DNA of 64,000 bases from the NCBI GenBank assembly GCA_020025305.1, contig JAHHSG010000006.1, positions 1-64,000 of the forward strand, written 5' to 3'. Below, one piece after another: positions 43,320 through 51,972 of this stretch. The DNA comes from Oscillospiraceae bacterium. GTDB taxonomy: Bacteria; Bacillota; Clostridia; Oscillospirales; Oscillospiraceae. The position numbers were made by a program, and so were the translations under genes. Below the pieces are notes generated by a model, which did no database searches, was not told the DNA's origin, and saw nothing but the letters and a program-made list of their open reading frames with translations. Within the stretch, counting starts at the first letter, position 1. Every line of letters starts with the position of its first letter.

Positions 43320-43598
43320 TCACCCTTTCCGCTTTTTGCCGATCTGTTTGCCGATCTGGTCAAAACCGGTAGCTGCCAGTCCGCTGGAGATCCCCACTGC
43401 CACCGCGGTCAGCAGATCGTCGGCGGGGAAGCCGGAAATAGGCATCCACAAAAAGGCTGCCGCACCCAGCATTCCGCCGCATATGCCGCAGATGATCGGG
43501 ATCCAGCGGCTGGGAAGCACCGTGATCCGCAGCGCCATTGCCAGCAGATACACAACAACGGTAATGGCTGCTACATCAACCACACCGAATATCTCCAT
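43320..43598 (-). CDS. Phage holin family protein (Hol44/Holin_5-like)
   Basis: A 92-aa membrane protein with three hydrophobic segments (about 8-25, 31-51 and 60-78) and a Lys/Arg-rich C terminus (KQIGKKRKG), the classic holin shape. The middle segment IPIICGICGGMLGAAAFLW and the following GISSGLAATGFDQI stretch match the phage holin Hol44-type group common in clostridial phages. SD is GAAGGAGGAAAAG. With the endolysin 4 bp downstream it is a complete lysis cassette, but no other phage genes are nearby. Confidence 0.82.
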   Translation of the reverse strand: MEIFGVVDVAAITVVVYLLAMALRITVLPSRWIPIICGICGGMLGAAAFLWMPISGFPADDLLTAVAVGISSGLAATGFDQIGKQIGKKRKG

Positions 43599-43668
43599 AC
43601 CTTTTCCTCCTTCGCCTAACTCACACTATGCACCAGGCAAAGAAAGAGTTCGCCTGCCAAACAAACAA

Positions 43669-43695
43669 GGAGCTGTCCTATAAAGAACAGCTCCC
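43669..43695 (-). terminator. Terminator of the GntR-ABC operon
   Basis: On the minus strand GGAGCTGT, 10-nt loop, ACAGCTCC followed by TTGTTTGTTT. Confidence 0.7.
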
Positions 43696-43719
43696 TTTGC
43701 CCCGCAGCATGGGGGCACT

Positions 43720-44346
43720 TTATATTTCTCTTTTTTCATAAAATATAAGGGACACTCTCCACGAGACCACATACATCACAAGGGTCACTGCGAACAGGAG
43801 CGGGAGCGCAAGCGCACTACGCAAAAATAAAACGCCTTCACTCTTAAATATGGTGACACCAGCCACGCTTACACCGCAGACCGCACCCACCATAATATAG
43901 TAGGCGATGCGTCCTTTTTCTGTGCCCAGCTTAAAAATCAGGGGCAGCGCCAGGGAGGTAACTAACCCAGACATAAAGAACAGCATCACCAGCAATGTTC
44001 CCCAGGCCTGCCACTGGAAGGTTCCTGCGTGGATCATTCGGTATGCCTGTACTGCGCCGGTCAAAAGCAGCATGCCCGCCTGCAGAATCAGTCCGATCAA
44101 ATATTTCACCGACACCAGCTGTGCCCTTGTGTAGGGCAAAGTGCCGCAGAATTTTTCCCATTGACTGCGCTCATCATAGGCGAGCAGCGTCACCGGAATC
44201 AAATTGGCAAACAGGCACGGATACACGAGAAAAAACATATTCTGATCGCTGAAAAGAGAGACGCCAAGAAATGCAACGGCGATCAACAAATAGGATCTGC
44301 AGTATTTGTTGAGAAGATAGAGATCTTTCAAGAGAAGTCCTTTCAT
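43720..44346 (-). CDS. ABC-2 type transporter permease
   Basis: A 208-aa membrane protein with about six helices, MKGLLLKDLYLLNKY at the start and the AYDERSQWEKFCGTLPYTR segment near residue 55, which is typical of the ABC2_membrane_5 group. Its ATG comes one base after the ATPase stop, so the pair is translationally coupled. Together they form a small exporter controlled by the YtrA-type regulator upstream; in related systems such exporters answer cell-wall-active peptides. Confidence 0.88.
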   Translation of the reverse strand: MKGLLLKDLYLLNKYCRSYLLIAVAFLGVSLFSDQNMFFLVYPCLFANLIPVTLLAYDERSQWEKFCGTLPYTRAQLVSVKYLIGLILQAGMLLLTGAVQAYRMIHAGTFQWQAWGTLLVMLFFMSGLVTSLALPLIFKLGTEKGRIAYYIMVGAVCGVSVAGVTIFKSEGVLFLRSALALPLLFAVTLVMYVVSWRVSLIFYEKREI

Positions 44347-44347
44347 A

Positions 44348-45190
44348 TCAGTGTGCCTCCTTTGCCATAAACACGAATAGCTCTTCAATATTGATCGGAC
44401 TGACCGGGAAATTTTCGGGCATCTTGCTGCGCAGCACCATGGCTTCTACTCCATAGGGCGACACCTTTTTGCATCGAATCGCCGCCGGGTCCAGTTCCTC
44501 CAGCTGCTCTTTGGTGCAGTGGATCAGGCCATACTCCGCCAGCAGCTGATCTTTTTCCTCGCACAGCAGCAGCTTTCCCTTGTGGATAAAGGCGATATAA
44601 TCGCACAGTTTCTCCAGGTCGCTGACAATATGGGAGGAAATCAAAATCGAGTGATTTTCATCCCGGGTAAACTCGTTGAGCATCCCCACAACTTCATCCC
44701 GCACCACGGGGTCAAGGCCGCTGGTGGCTTCATCCAAAAGCAGCAGCTTGCTGTTGTGCGAAAGCGCAATGGCTATGCCCAGTTTCATCTTCATACCACG
44801 GGAGAAATTCTTAAACTGCTTTCCCTCCGGCAGCGATAATCTGTGCACTAAATCAGAAAATGTATCCTCCTCCCAATTTTGGAAAGTGTACTTCATAATT
44901 TTCCCCACCTGCTGCACTGTCAGGCATTCCGGAATCCCCACCTCATCCATCACCACACCGATATCCTGCTTAGTGAGTTCTATCTTGTCCTGATTGTCTT
45001 TGCCGAGAATGGTAATGCTTCCGCCATCCTTATGAATCATATTCAAAATTAACCGAATGGTGGTGCTTTTTCCGGCGCCGTTTTCGCCAATCAAGCCCAT
45101 AATGCACCCGCTGGGCAGCGTAAGAGATAAGTGATCCAGCTGGAAGTTCCCATAGGATTTTGTCAGATTTTTGATTTCCAGTGCATTCAT
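44348..45190 (-). CDS. ABC transporter ATP-binding protein
   Basis: A 280-aa single-NBD ATPase. Walker A is GENGAGKST near residue 36, the signature is in NFSRGMKMKLGIA near residue 127, Walker B is LLLLDEATSGLDP near residue 148, and the switch His is in ILISSHIVSDL near residue 181. The C-terminal about 70 residues form the usual accessory region of BcrA/YtrB-type exporters. The gene overlaps the GntR regulator by 4 bp and precedes the permease. Confidence 0.92.
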   Translation of the reverse strand: MNALEIKNLTKSYGNFQLDHLSLTLPSGCIMGLIGENGAGKSTTIRLILNMIHKDGGSITILGKDNQDKIELTKQDIGVVMDEVGIPECLTVQQVGKIMKYTFQNWEEDTFSDLVHRLSLPEGKQFKNFSRGMKMKLGIAIALSHNSKLLLLDEATSGLDPVVRDEVVGMLNEFTRDENHSILISSHIVSDLEKLCDYIAFIHKGKLLLCEEKDQLLAEYGLIHCTKEQLEELDPAAIRCKKVSPYGVEAMVLRSKMPENFPVSPINIEELFVFMAKEAH

Positions 45191-45567
45191 GTATTGTTTT
45201 CCTCCATTCCAAATTCCACCATAGCGAGAATTTCTTCCTTACTCAGATTGCACGAAACGGCAAGCTGCAGGATCTGCTCAATATGCGCCTCAATTTTCTT
45301 TAGATTTTCCTCCCGAATGAGTTCCACATTCTTAGGCGCTACATAACACCCCTTGGCCTGTATCGTGTAGATAAATCCATCTTTTTCCAGTGCCTCATAG
45401 GCCCGTTTGGTTGTGATAAAGCTGATCTGCAAATCCTTGGCTAACCCGCGAATCGACGGAAGCATCTCGTTTTCCTGCAATGTGCCGTTGATGATCTGAT
45501 CCTTGATTTGTGAATAGATCTGATTGTAAATCGGCAGACCGCTTTTATTGTCAATGAAAATATGCAC
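45187..45567 (-). CDS. YtrA-subfamily GntR regulator
   Basis: A 126-aa repressor with a GntR winged helix (residues 10-75, GTLQENEMLPSIRGLAKDL and TTKRAYEALEKDGFIYT) and a short helical C-terminal dimerisation tail, which defines the YtrA type rather than the larger FadR or HutC types. It is first in the operon with the ABC ATPase and permease. A perfect inverted repeat overlaps its promoter, so autoregulation is expected. Confidence 0.93.
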   Translation of the reverse strand: MHIFIDNKSGLPIYNQIYSQIKDQIINGTLQENEMLPSIRGLAKDLQISFITTKRAYEALEKDGFIYTIQAKGCYVAPKNVELIREENLKKIEAHIEQILQLAVSCNLSKEEILAMVEFGMEENNT

Positions 45568-45584
45568 GTCCTCACCCCCATCGC

Positions 45585-45613
45585 CAACTGTATATCTTCA
45601 TTATATACAGTTG
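45585..45613. promoter_or_regulatory. Operator palindrome of the YtrA-type regulator
   Basis: CAACTGTATAT (45585-45595) and ATATACAGTTG (45603-45613) are perfect inverted 11-mers with a 7-bp gap, overlapping the -10 box. Confidence 0.85.
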
Positions 45614-45628
45614 ATACAGTTCTGTCAA
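45600..45628 (-). promoter_or_regulatory. Consensus sigma-A promoter of the GntR-ABC operon
   Basis: On the minus strand TTGACA (45623-45628), 17-bp spacer, TATAAT (45600-45605): both boxes match consensus, as expected for a promoter held down by a repressor. Confidence 0.93.
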
Positions 45629-45658
45629 CCTCTTTTTGCGCCGCATTTTTGTGACAGC

Positions 45659-45706
45659 AAAAAAGTACCGAAAGCAGCTTCATGTAAGCCGTTTTCGGTA
45701 CTTTTT
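45659..45706 (-). terminator. Terminator after the CoA-binding protein gene
   Basis: AAAAAGTACCGAAA and TTTCGGTACTTTTT form a long stem with T-runs on both strands. Confidence 0.85.
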
Positions 45707-45721
45707 GTTGCATCGATATAC

Positions 45722-46081
45722 TTATCTTCGGGGATACCTTTCCATCCCCACCAGCAGGCAGCTCTCGAGATAGGGGATTTTCTCCGCCTCCAGCCAAGAG
45801 AGCAGTTCCGGGGATTCAGCCCCCGGCTGCACCACCACGCACCGGTACTTCTTGGTGGTGTTTTGCAAAAGCGCTAATCCTCGCTCAGCCCGGATACAAA
45901 GGTCAATCACATCGATCTCCTCCGGCACTTCGTCAAAGGAGGCCAACTCCTTCCCCACACCGTAGGCCGTATAACCGTTTTCCAATAGACCTGCTTTGAT
46001 CTTGGCGGCGAATTTTTCTGCCTTGCAGGTATCACCTGCCACAGCAAAGACCTGCTGCGCCATCACTTCTTGTAAGGTCAT
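45722..46081 (-). CDS. CoA-binding domain protein (YccU-like)
   Basis: A 119-aa Rossmann-type protein of the CoA_binding_2 group with KIKAGLLENGYTAYGVGK near residue 27 and the PEEIDVIDLCI segment near residue 53. Proteins of this kind bind CoA or a nucleotide; the physiological role is not known. ATG 46081 follows AAGGAGGG. It is a single-gene unit. Confidence 0.8.
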   Translation of the reverse strand: MTLQEVMAQQVFAVAGDTCKAEKFAAKIKAGLLENGYTAYGVGKELASFDEVPEEIDVIDLCIRAERGLALLQNTTKKYRCVVVQPGAESPELLSWLEAEKIPYLESCLLVGMERYPRR

Positions 46082-46397
46082 AGAACATCCCTCCTTTTGT
46101 TATTTTAAGTGTAACATATTTCTTTCAAAAGACTGTGACCAAATCACATTATGCTGCACGCTGCAGCTTTTAGCAGAAAAGCTGCCCAGCTCCGCATCAC
46201 ACAAAAGGTATTTGCTCTGCCTCTCTGCACAGATCCATTTTCTAAATGTCCAATTTTCTCATTTCTTTTTGTGCGCTATTCACAAAATTTCGTCTTTTTT
46301 GTCGAAATGGCATATATCTTGCAGTCTAAAACTTGAAAATCATTACAAAACATGATTTAATTATAAAGATATTGTTAAGTGTGATAGGAGTGTCCCC
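46082..46397. other. Intergenic region before the Mrp-type operon
   Basis: No gene is seen. It contains a perfect inverted repeat GCAGCTTTT-AGCAG-AAAAGCTGC (46163-46185) without T-run, T-rich tracts, and the promoter-like TTGAAA (46333-46338), 17-bp spacer, TTTAAT (46356-46361). AATCAT and ATGATT flank the spacer as a short inverted repeat. Confidence 0.55.
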
Positions 46398-46856
46398 ATG
46401 TTTTTCGGTTTATTTCTATTATGGATGATATTTAACGGCAGGATCACTTTAGAGATTCTACTCATAGGTTTGGGCATTTCAGCGGCGCTGACTTTCTTTT
46501 GCAATCGCATGCTTGGTCCACCACGCGCCCCTCTTCTGCCGTCGTTTCGGAAAGTGTACCTCACTTTCACCTATGTTCTAACCCTCATCAAGGAAATGAT
46601 CCTATGCAATCTCCGTGTGATGGGGCTTATTTTGCGCCGCGTGGAGGTGCAGCCCCGCCTCATCTATTTCCGCACCAAGCTGCACAGCGAAACGGCTCAG
46701 ACAGTGCTGGCCAACTCCATCACCTTGACCCCCGGCACCATCACCGTTTCCGTAAAAGAGAATGTCTTTTGCGTCCACTCGTTGGACGCTTCCTTATCCG
46801 AGACGCTTGAGGACGGGCCGCTGGCGCACAGCCTGCATAAGTTGGAGGAGGCATAA
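46398..46856 (+). CDS. mrpE: Mrp-type antiporter subunit E
   Basis: A 152-aa protein with two to three N-terminal helices (residues 1-32 and about 57-80) and a soluble C-terminal domain. The LANSITLTPGTITVSV block near residue 101 is the MnhE/MrpE signature. SD AGGAG stands 8 nt before ATG 46398. It is the first of ten tightly packed genes of a Mrp/Mbh-type complex. Confidence 0.93.
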   Translation: MFFGLFLLWMIFNGRITLEILLIGLGISAALTFFCNRMLGPPRAPLLPSFRKVYLTFTYVLTLIKEMILCNLRVMGLILRRVEVQPRLIYFRTKLHSETAQTVLANSITLTPGTITVSVKENVFCVHSLDASLSETLEDGPLAHSLHKLEEA

Positions 46857-47183
46857 ATGGAAGATTTTCTGGATTTTTTCCTCATAGGCTGCTGTGCCGT
46901 ACTGGGCATCACTATCCTTTTTTGCATGATCCGAGCCATCCGCGGCCCCCGCTTTGCAGACCGCGTCATGTCCATCAATAGCATCGGCACCATGATTATC
47001 GCCATTATGGCGATTTTGTCTGTGGTCTTAGAGGCAGACTACCTAATTGATATTTCTATCGCCTACGCCCTTTTAAGCTTTATTGCCGTGGTGGTATTAA
47101 CGAAGCTGGTGATGCTGCGCCGCAATGAAAAAAAGAAAGAGGACGAAACAAGCCGGACAGCGCAGGGGGAGCGTGAAACATGA
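46857..47183 (+). CDS. mrpF: Mrp-type antiporter subunit F
   Basis: A 108-aa protein with three helices and the MrpF pattern RAIRGPRFADRVMSINSIGT near residue 27 and DISIAYALLSFIAVVVLTK near residue 66. The C-terminal 20 residues are charged. It starts directly after the mrpE stop and overlaps mrpG by 4 bp. Confidence 0.94.
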   Translation: MEDFLDFFLIGCCAVLGITILFCMIRAIRGPRFADRVMSINSIGTMIIAIMAILSVVLEADYLIDISIAYALLSFIAVVVLTKLVMLRRNEKKKEDETSRTAQGERET

Positions 47184-47497
47184 TTCAAATAATCATCGGT
47201 GCAATTTTAATCTTATTCGGCGTGGTCACCATGGTGGTGGCCACCATCGGTATATTCCGCTTTAAATATGTGCTCAACCGCATGCAGGCGGCGGCATTGA
47301 TCGACACTCTGGGCATCTTATTGGTGCTGGCCGGACTGATTGTGCTCTCCGGCTTCAGCACTCTCTCGGCCAAAACGCTGCTGATTATCTGTTTTTTATG
47401 GTTGGCCAGTCCTGTCACCAGCCATCTCATTGCCCGAGCAGAGGTGATGACCAATCCCGACATTGAAAAGGAGTGTGAGGTGGTTCACCATGACTGA
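47180..47497 (+). CDS. mrpG: Mrp-type antiporter subunit G
   Basis: A 105-aa protein with three helices; VATIGIFRFKYVLNRMQAAA near residue 21 and FLWLASPVTSHLIARA near residue 74 match the MnhG/MrpG family. It overlaps the flanking genes by 4 and 8 bp. Confidence 0.94.
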   Translation: MIQIIIGAILILFGVVTMVVATIGIFRFKYVLNRMQAAALIDTLGILLVLAGLIVLSGFSTLSAKTLLIICFLWLASPVTSHLIARAEVMTNPDIEKECEVVHHD

Positions 47498-47741
47498 AAT
47501 GTTTGAGTTTATTCTCATTCTGGCATTGATTATTTGTGCTGTGGCAGCACTTCACTCCAAGCATCTGCTGTCGGCGGTGGTGATTTTCATGGCCTACGGC
47601 CTTGTGATGGCAGTCATCTGGGCGCTTCTTCAAAGTCCGGACTTAGCCCTCACGGAGGCGGCTGTAGGTGCCGGTGTCACCGGCATTTTGCTGCTGCTCA
47701 CGCTTAAAAAGATTCACGCACTGAAGAATAAGGATGAGTAA
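47490..47741 (+). CDS. MbhD/DUF4040-type subunit (detached part of MrpA C-terminal region)
   Basis: An 83-aa protein with three helices and the DUF4040 motif LQSPDLALTEAAVGAGVTG near residue 46. In ordinary Mrp complexes this region is fused inside MrpA; in archaeal Mbh and Mbs complexes it is a separate subunit (MbhD). The ATG at 47490 lies 8 nt inside mrpG, with GAGGTGG upstream. Confidence 0.9.
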   Translation: MTEMFEFILILALIICAVAALHSKHLLSAVVIFMAYGLVMAVIWALLQSPDLALTEAAVGAGVTGILLLLTLKKIHALKNKDE

Positions 47742-47747
47742 AGGGAC

Positions 47748-48647
47748 ATGAATAAACAACATTGGAAAGCATTTGCTGCTTGGGTCAATGGGACTGCCCC
47801 GGAACGGGCGACAGCACCGCTGCAGGAGCTGCCGGCAAAGCGGCAAAAAAAACATCCCCCGAAGACAGACGAGGCGCGGCGTGTTCGCGTCTTTTCCCGC
47901 ATCTATCATATGACTTCCTTGGTGGTCTGCCTGAGTGTCGTGTGCGTACTCTTATATACCCTCTTCCACCTGCCTCTCTTCGGTGCGGAGGACAATCCTG
48001 CCGTCAACGAGGTGGTGGAGCGCTATGTGACCCAAGGACTGACTGAAACCGGCGCTGTCAACGTGGTCACAGGCATGATCTTGGACTACCGTGCCTTTGA
48101 TACTTTCGGCGAGTCATCGGTACTGTTTCTGGCTGTGTCCTGCGTGATGATGCTGCTTCTCAAGGATCAGAACAACACCAGTTTCGCCGACATACTGCAG
48201 CTGCAGCACGAGCGGGAGACGGAGCGGGAAATCAGCGATCCTATTTTGCAAAAGGTCGTATCCGTGGTAGTCCCCTGCATTCTGCTCTTTGGCATCTATG
48301 TGGTGCTCAACGGACACCTCTCCCCCGGAGGCGGCTTCTCCGGCGGTGCCATTATGGGGGCAGGGCTCATTCTCTACAGCGCCGCCTACGGCATGGACGC
48401 AGTCAGCCGTTTCTTTACCCACAAGACGTTCCGCACGCTTACTGCCACCGCACTGCTGTGCTACGCCCTCAGCAAGGCCTATTCCTTTTTCACCGGGGCC
48501 AACGATCTGCCCTCCTGCATCCCGCTGGGCATCCCCGGTGCCATCCTCAGCAGCGGCCTTATTCTGGTATTGAATATCTGCGTGGGCCTGATCGTGGCCT
48601 GCACCATGTACGGATTTTATGTTCTCTTTACGAAGGGGGAGTTTTAA
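47748..48647 (+). CDS. MbhE-MrpB fusion subunit
   Basis: A 299-aa protein that joins two modules normally separate. After a basic, non-conserved head (1-48), an MbhE-like part (about 50-150) contains GAVNVVTGMILDYRAFDTFG near residue 101. A MnhB/MrpB part follows (about 165-299) with LSPGGGFSGGAIMGAG near residue 190. MrpB interacts with the A-C-D core of the complex. The stop overlaps the next start by one base. Confidence 0.88.
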   Translation: MNKQHWKAFAAWVNGTAPERATAPLQELPAKRQKKHPPKTDEARRVRVFSRIYHMTSLVVCLSVVCVLLYTLFHLPLFGAEDNPAVNEVVERYVTQGLTETGAVNVVTGMILDYRAFDTFGESSVLFLAVSCVMMLLLKDQNNTSFADILQLQHERETEREISDPILQKVVSVVVPCILLFGIYVVLNGHLSPGGGFSGGAIMGAGLILYSAAYGMDAVSRFFTHKTFRTLTATALLCYALSKAYSFFTGANDLPSCIPLGIPGAILSSGLILVLNICVGLIVACTMYGFYVLFTKGEF

Positions 48648-49030
48648 TGGAGTTCTTAGAAAAAATGATTTCGCTGCGCTTTGAGATCGCGGCATTTCTC
48701 CTCTTCGGCATTGGTTTTATGCATCTGTTGGTGGAAAAAAATCTCATCAAGAAAATCATCGCTTTTAATGTGATGGACTCCTCGGTCTTTCTGTTTTTGG
48801 CCTCCCAAGGCTACATTCATGGACGCACTGCCCCGATCATCACCGACGGCATCACCGACGCTTCGCTGTATATTAACCCTGTCCCGGCAGGTTTAGTATT
48901 GACGGGCATCGTTGTCTCTGTCAGTATTTCCGCCTTTTTCTTGGCACTGACGCAGCGCTTTTACCACCGTTACCACACGGTGAATTTTGACGAAATCATG
49001 ATTCTCGCCAAAGAAAAGGATGTGGATTGA
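48647..49030 (+). CDS. mrpC: Mrp-type antiporter subunit C (NuoK-like)
   Basis: A 127-aa protein with three helices and homology to NuoK/MnhC. It has GIGFMHLLVEKNLIKKIIA near residue 20 with a buried Glu, and the YINPVPAGLVLTGIVVSVS segment near residue 75. It overlaps both neighbours by one base. Confidence 0.93.
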   Translation: MEFLEKMISLRFEIAAFLLFGIGFMHLLVEKNLIKKIIAFNVMDSSVFLFLASQGYIHGRTAPIITDGITDASLYINPVPAGLVLTGIVVSVSISAFFLALTQRFYHRYHTVNFDEIMILAKEKDVD

Positions 49031-50523
49031 TGCTGCCTTTATACTATAATATACCGTTTCTCTGCATTTTTCTTTGCATGATCGGCGGCATTGTAATGCC
49101 CTTGCTCAAAAACGGAAAATGTGCTGTACGCTGTACGGAAACCATCTGTTTTGCGGTCTTTGCCCTTTTTACGGGTCTGTGCCTGATTCTGTCACAACGC
49201 GGCGAGAGTTTTGCCTACAAGATGGGCCACTTCCCCGCGCCATGGGGCAACGAGCTTTTTGTAGGGCCGCTGGATGCCCTGCTCTGCGCCCTCTTTGCAT
49301 TGGTGCTGGGTCTGTCCCTTTTGGGCGGAGAGGTCACCATGCAGGCGGATATTCTGCCCCAAAAGCAGAATTTCTACTGCACCATGATGTGCATGACTCT
49401 GGCCTCTCTGCTGGCATTGACCACCACCAACGATATGTTCACCGGCTATGTTTTTATGGAGATCAGCACACTGGCGGCCTGTGCCATTGTCATGGCACGG
49501 GACACCGGAGAGATGGTGGCAGCCACCATCCGCTACCTGATCCTCAGTCTTTTGGGTTCCGGTCTTTTCCTCATCGGCCTTGCCATGCTCTACTGTATCA
49601 CCGGTCATCTGCTGATGCCCCAGCTCCTGCAGCGAATCCTGCTGCTCAGTGCAAGCGACGCTTACCACATTCCACTGACGGTGGTCTGCGGTCTGATGAC
49701 ACTGGGTCTGGGAATCAAAAGCTCCATGTTTCCTTTCTACGCCTGGCTTCCCCCGGCCCACGGCGGTGCTACCACCGGTGCCAGCGCCGTACTCTCCGGG
49801 TTGGTGCTCAAGGGTTATATTGTTTTTTTGATCCGTATTTTCTACCGCGTCTTTTCCGTCTCGGTAGTACGGAACTTACATGTGACAGATATTCTCTTTG
49901 TCTTTGGCATTCTGGGGATGATTCTAGGTTCCGTAATGGCCATTGGTGAGGAGCACAGCAAGCGGATGCTGGCCTACTCCTCTGTGGCACAGATTGGGTA
50001 CATTTTCATGGGACTGGGCCTTGGCACTGATGCCGGGGTGATGGCCGCCTTCTTCCAGATTTTGGCCCATGCAGTCACCAAGCCGCTGCTCTTTTTGTGT
50101 GTGGGGCGGCTTTCGGAACTGCGCCACCATGAAAAACGCTTCGCCCTGCTGCGTGGTTCTGCCCACGAGGATCAGATGGCCGGAATAGGCTTTGTGGTGG
50201 GCGGGCTTTCCATGGTGGGTATCCCGCTGCTCACCGGCTTCACCGCCAAGCTGTTCCTGGCGGATGCCGCCATGGGTGGCAGCGTCAAAATGTGGACAGC
50301 ACTGCTGGCGTTGGCACTCTCTTCCATTTTGAATGCACGCTACTATATCCCCGCCATGTTTGCCATTTGGGCCAAGCCGGAAGCGGGGCAGCCCGACAAA
50401 CATACAAAGGCCAATCGTGGCTTTACCGTGTCAGCGGCGGTGCTCACCGCCTGCGTCGTCCTGCTGGGTATCACAGCCATTCCTGTGGTACGGATCATCC
50501 AGCAGGAACTATCCATGCTTTGA
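49030..50523 (+). CDS. Antiporter-like subunit 1 (MrpD/NuoN-type)
   Basis: A 497-aa membrane protein of the proton-conducting ND4/ND5/NuoN group with about 14 helices. Conserved charged residues for ion transfer are present: Glu in GYVFMEISTLAA near residue 139, Lys in GLGIKSSMFPFYAWLPPAH near residue 234, Lys in LSGLVLKGY near residue 262 and Lys in LTGFTAKLFL near residue 405. It starts at an ATG sharing a base with the mrpC stop. First of four such subunits in tandem. Confidence 0.92.
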   Translation: MLPLYYNIPFLCIFLCMIGGIVMPLLKNGKCAVRCTETICFAVFALFTGLCLILSQRGESFAYKMGHFPAPWGNELFVGPLDALLCALFALVLGLSLLGGEVTMQADILPQKQNFYCTMMCMTLASLLALTTTNDMFTGYVFMEISTLAACAIVMARDTGEMVAATIRYLILSLLGSGLFLIGLAMLYCITGHLLMPQLLQRILLLSASDAYHIPLTVVCGLMTLGLGIKSSMFPFYAWLPPAHGGATTGASAVLSGLVLKGYIVFLIRIFYRVFSVSVVRNLHVTDILFVFGILGMILGSVMAIGEEHSKRMLAYSSVAQIGYIFMGLGLGTDAGVMAAFFQILAHAVTKPLLFLCVGRLSELRHHEKRFALLRGSAHEDQMAGIGFVVGGLSMVGIPLLTGFTAKLFLADAAMGGSVKMWTALLALALSSILNARYYIPAMFAIWAKPEAGQPDKHTKANRGFTVSAAVLTACVVLLGITAIPVVRIIQQELSML

Positions 50524-50535
50524 GGAGGTAACCGG

Positions 50536-51960
50536 GTGAATTCATTGCTATATCTGCTGCCGATCCTCTTCCCCTTTGGCGCTGCTCTCTTTGTGCTGCT
50601 GGCAAAGCCTAAGCGGGAAGCTCTTTTCTGCTGCGTCTCGGCAGGGCTCACGGTAGGGTCTGTGGCACTATTGATGGGTGTGCATGGGGCTTGGGAATAT
50701 CGACTCTCGGACACTCTGGTACTGCTGCTGTGCGCTGATCGTCTCTCCCTCTTCTTCCTGCTGCTGATTTCCGTGGCCTCTCTTGTCACCGTGATCTGCT
50801 CCTGTGAGTATCTCCACGATGCACAGCGCCGACACATTTTCTTCGGATTTCTCTTTCTGACACTCAGCGCCATGATGGGCATTGCCCTTGCAGGAAACCT
50901 TGTTACCTTCTATATGTTCTTCGAGCTGATGACCCTCTTCTCTTTCCCTCTGATCCTCTATCAAAAGGGCCAGCGTTCGGCACGGGCCGGTATGGTGTAT
51001 CTGGGCTTTTCCGTCTTCGGTGCCTGTCTTGTGCTGCTGGGTCTTTTCTTAGGCGGCGAGCTGACACTGCGGCCCTTTGGGACGCCTACGGCGGCTACTT
51101 ACGATTCACCGCAGCTGTGGGCCTATCTCCTCATTGCATTGGGCTTTTCCTGTAAGGCAGGCATGATGCCCCTGTCCAACTGGCTGCCTACCGCCCACCC
51201 GGAGGCCCCGTCTCCCGCCAGCGCTCTTCTCTCCGGTATCATCACCAAAACCGGCATTCTTGGGATTTTGCGCACCACCTACTTTCTCTTCGGTGCCTCG
51301 GCTCTACAGGGAACCTTCCCCCAGACGGTACTGCTGGCACTGAGCATTACCACGATCTTTTCCGGCTCTATGCTGGCCTACAAGGAACAGATGCTCAAAA
51401 AGCGGCTGGCCTTCTCCAGCGTCAGCCAGATTTCCTACGCCATATTCGGTCTTGCGCTGATGACACCGGCCGGTCTGTGTGCCGCTCTCTTCCAAGTATT
51501 CTTCCACGCCTGCGCCAAGCTGGGACTCTTTATGTGCGCCGGCAACTATCTGCACTACGATAACGCACACCGGGTGGAGGATCTGGTGGGCGTAGGGCGC
51601 CGCATGCCCGGCGTGACTGCCGCCTTCACCTGCTTCTCTCTGTCTCTCATCGGCATCCCCCCTTTCGGTGGTTTTGTGACTAAGTGGCTTTTGGCCGCCG
51701 CCGCACTGGCAGAGGGTGGTTTACTGCCCCAGCTGGGTGTGGTCATCCTGATGGTGAGCGCACTGCTGACGGCAGGTTATTTGCTGCCCATCATCTCCCG
51801 CGCCTACTTCCCCGGTAAGGATTTGGTTTTTCCGAGACATGATGCCCACCTCCCCATGCTGGGTTCGTTAGCCTTTCTTGTGGTATTGAGCGCCATGTTG
51901 GGCCTCTTTCCGGCACCGCTGGAGCAGTTTTTCCGCTCCGTGGCTGCCGCTATCTTTTAA
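50536..51960 (+). CDS. Antiporter-like subunit 2 (MrpD/NuoM-type)
   Basis: A 474-aa proton-conducting family membrane protein. The Glu of TFYMFFELMTLF near residue 130, the Lys of GFSCKAGMMPLSNWLPTAH near residue 210, the Lys of LLSGIITKTGI near residue 238 and the Lys of GGFVTKWLLA near residue 378 are all retained. The start is GTG at 50536, 5-6 nt after GAGGAGGT. It is a distinct paralogue of its neighbours, not a recent duplicate. Confidence 0.92.
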   Translation: MNSLLYLLPILFPFGAALFVLLAKPKREALFCCVSAGLTVGSVALLMGVHGAWEYRLSDTLVLLLCADRLSLFFLLLISVASLVTVICSCEYLHDAQRRHIFFGFLFLTLSAMMGIALAGNLVTFYMFFELMTLFSFPLILYQKGQRSARAGMVYLGFSVFGACLVLLGLFLGGELTLRPFGTPTAATYDSPQLWAYLLIALGFSCKAGMMPLSNWLPTAHPEAPSPASALLSGIITKTGILGILRTTYFLFGASALQGTFPQTVLLALSITTIFSGSMLAYKEQMLKKRLAFSSVSQISYAIFGLALMTPAGLCAALFQVFFHACAKLGLFMCAGNYLHYDNAHRVEDLVGVGRRMPGVTAAFTCFSLSLIGIPPFGGFVTKWLLAAAALAEGGLLPQLGVVILMVSALLTAGYLLPIISRAYFPGKDLVFPRHDAHLPMLGSLAFLVVLSAMLGLFPAPLEQFFRSVAAAIF

Positions 51961-51972
51961 GGAGGGGCTACG

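Noticed and set aside
42488..43598. An intact prophage
   Set aside because: Only holin and endolysin are present; flanking genes are metabolic, regulatory and transport genes, with no integrase, terminase, capsid or tail genes.
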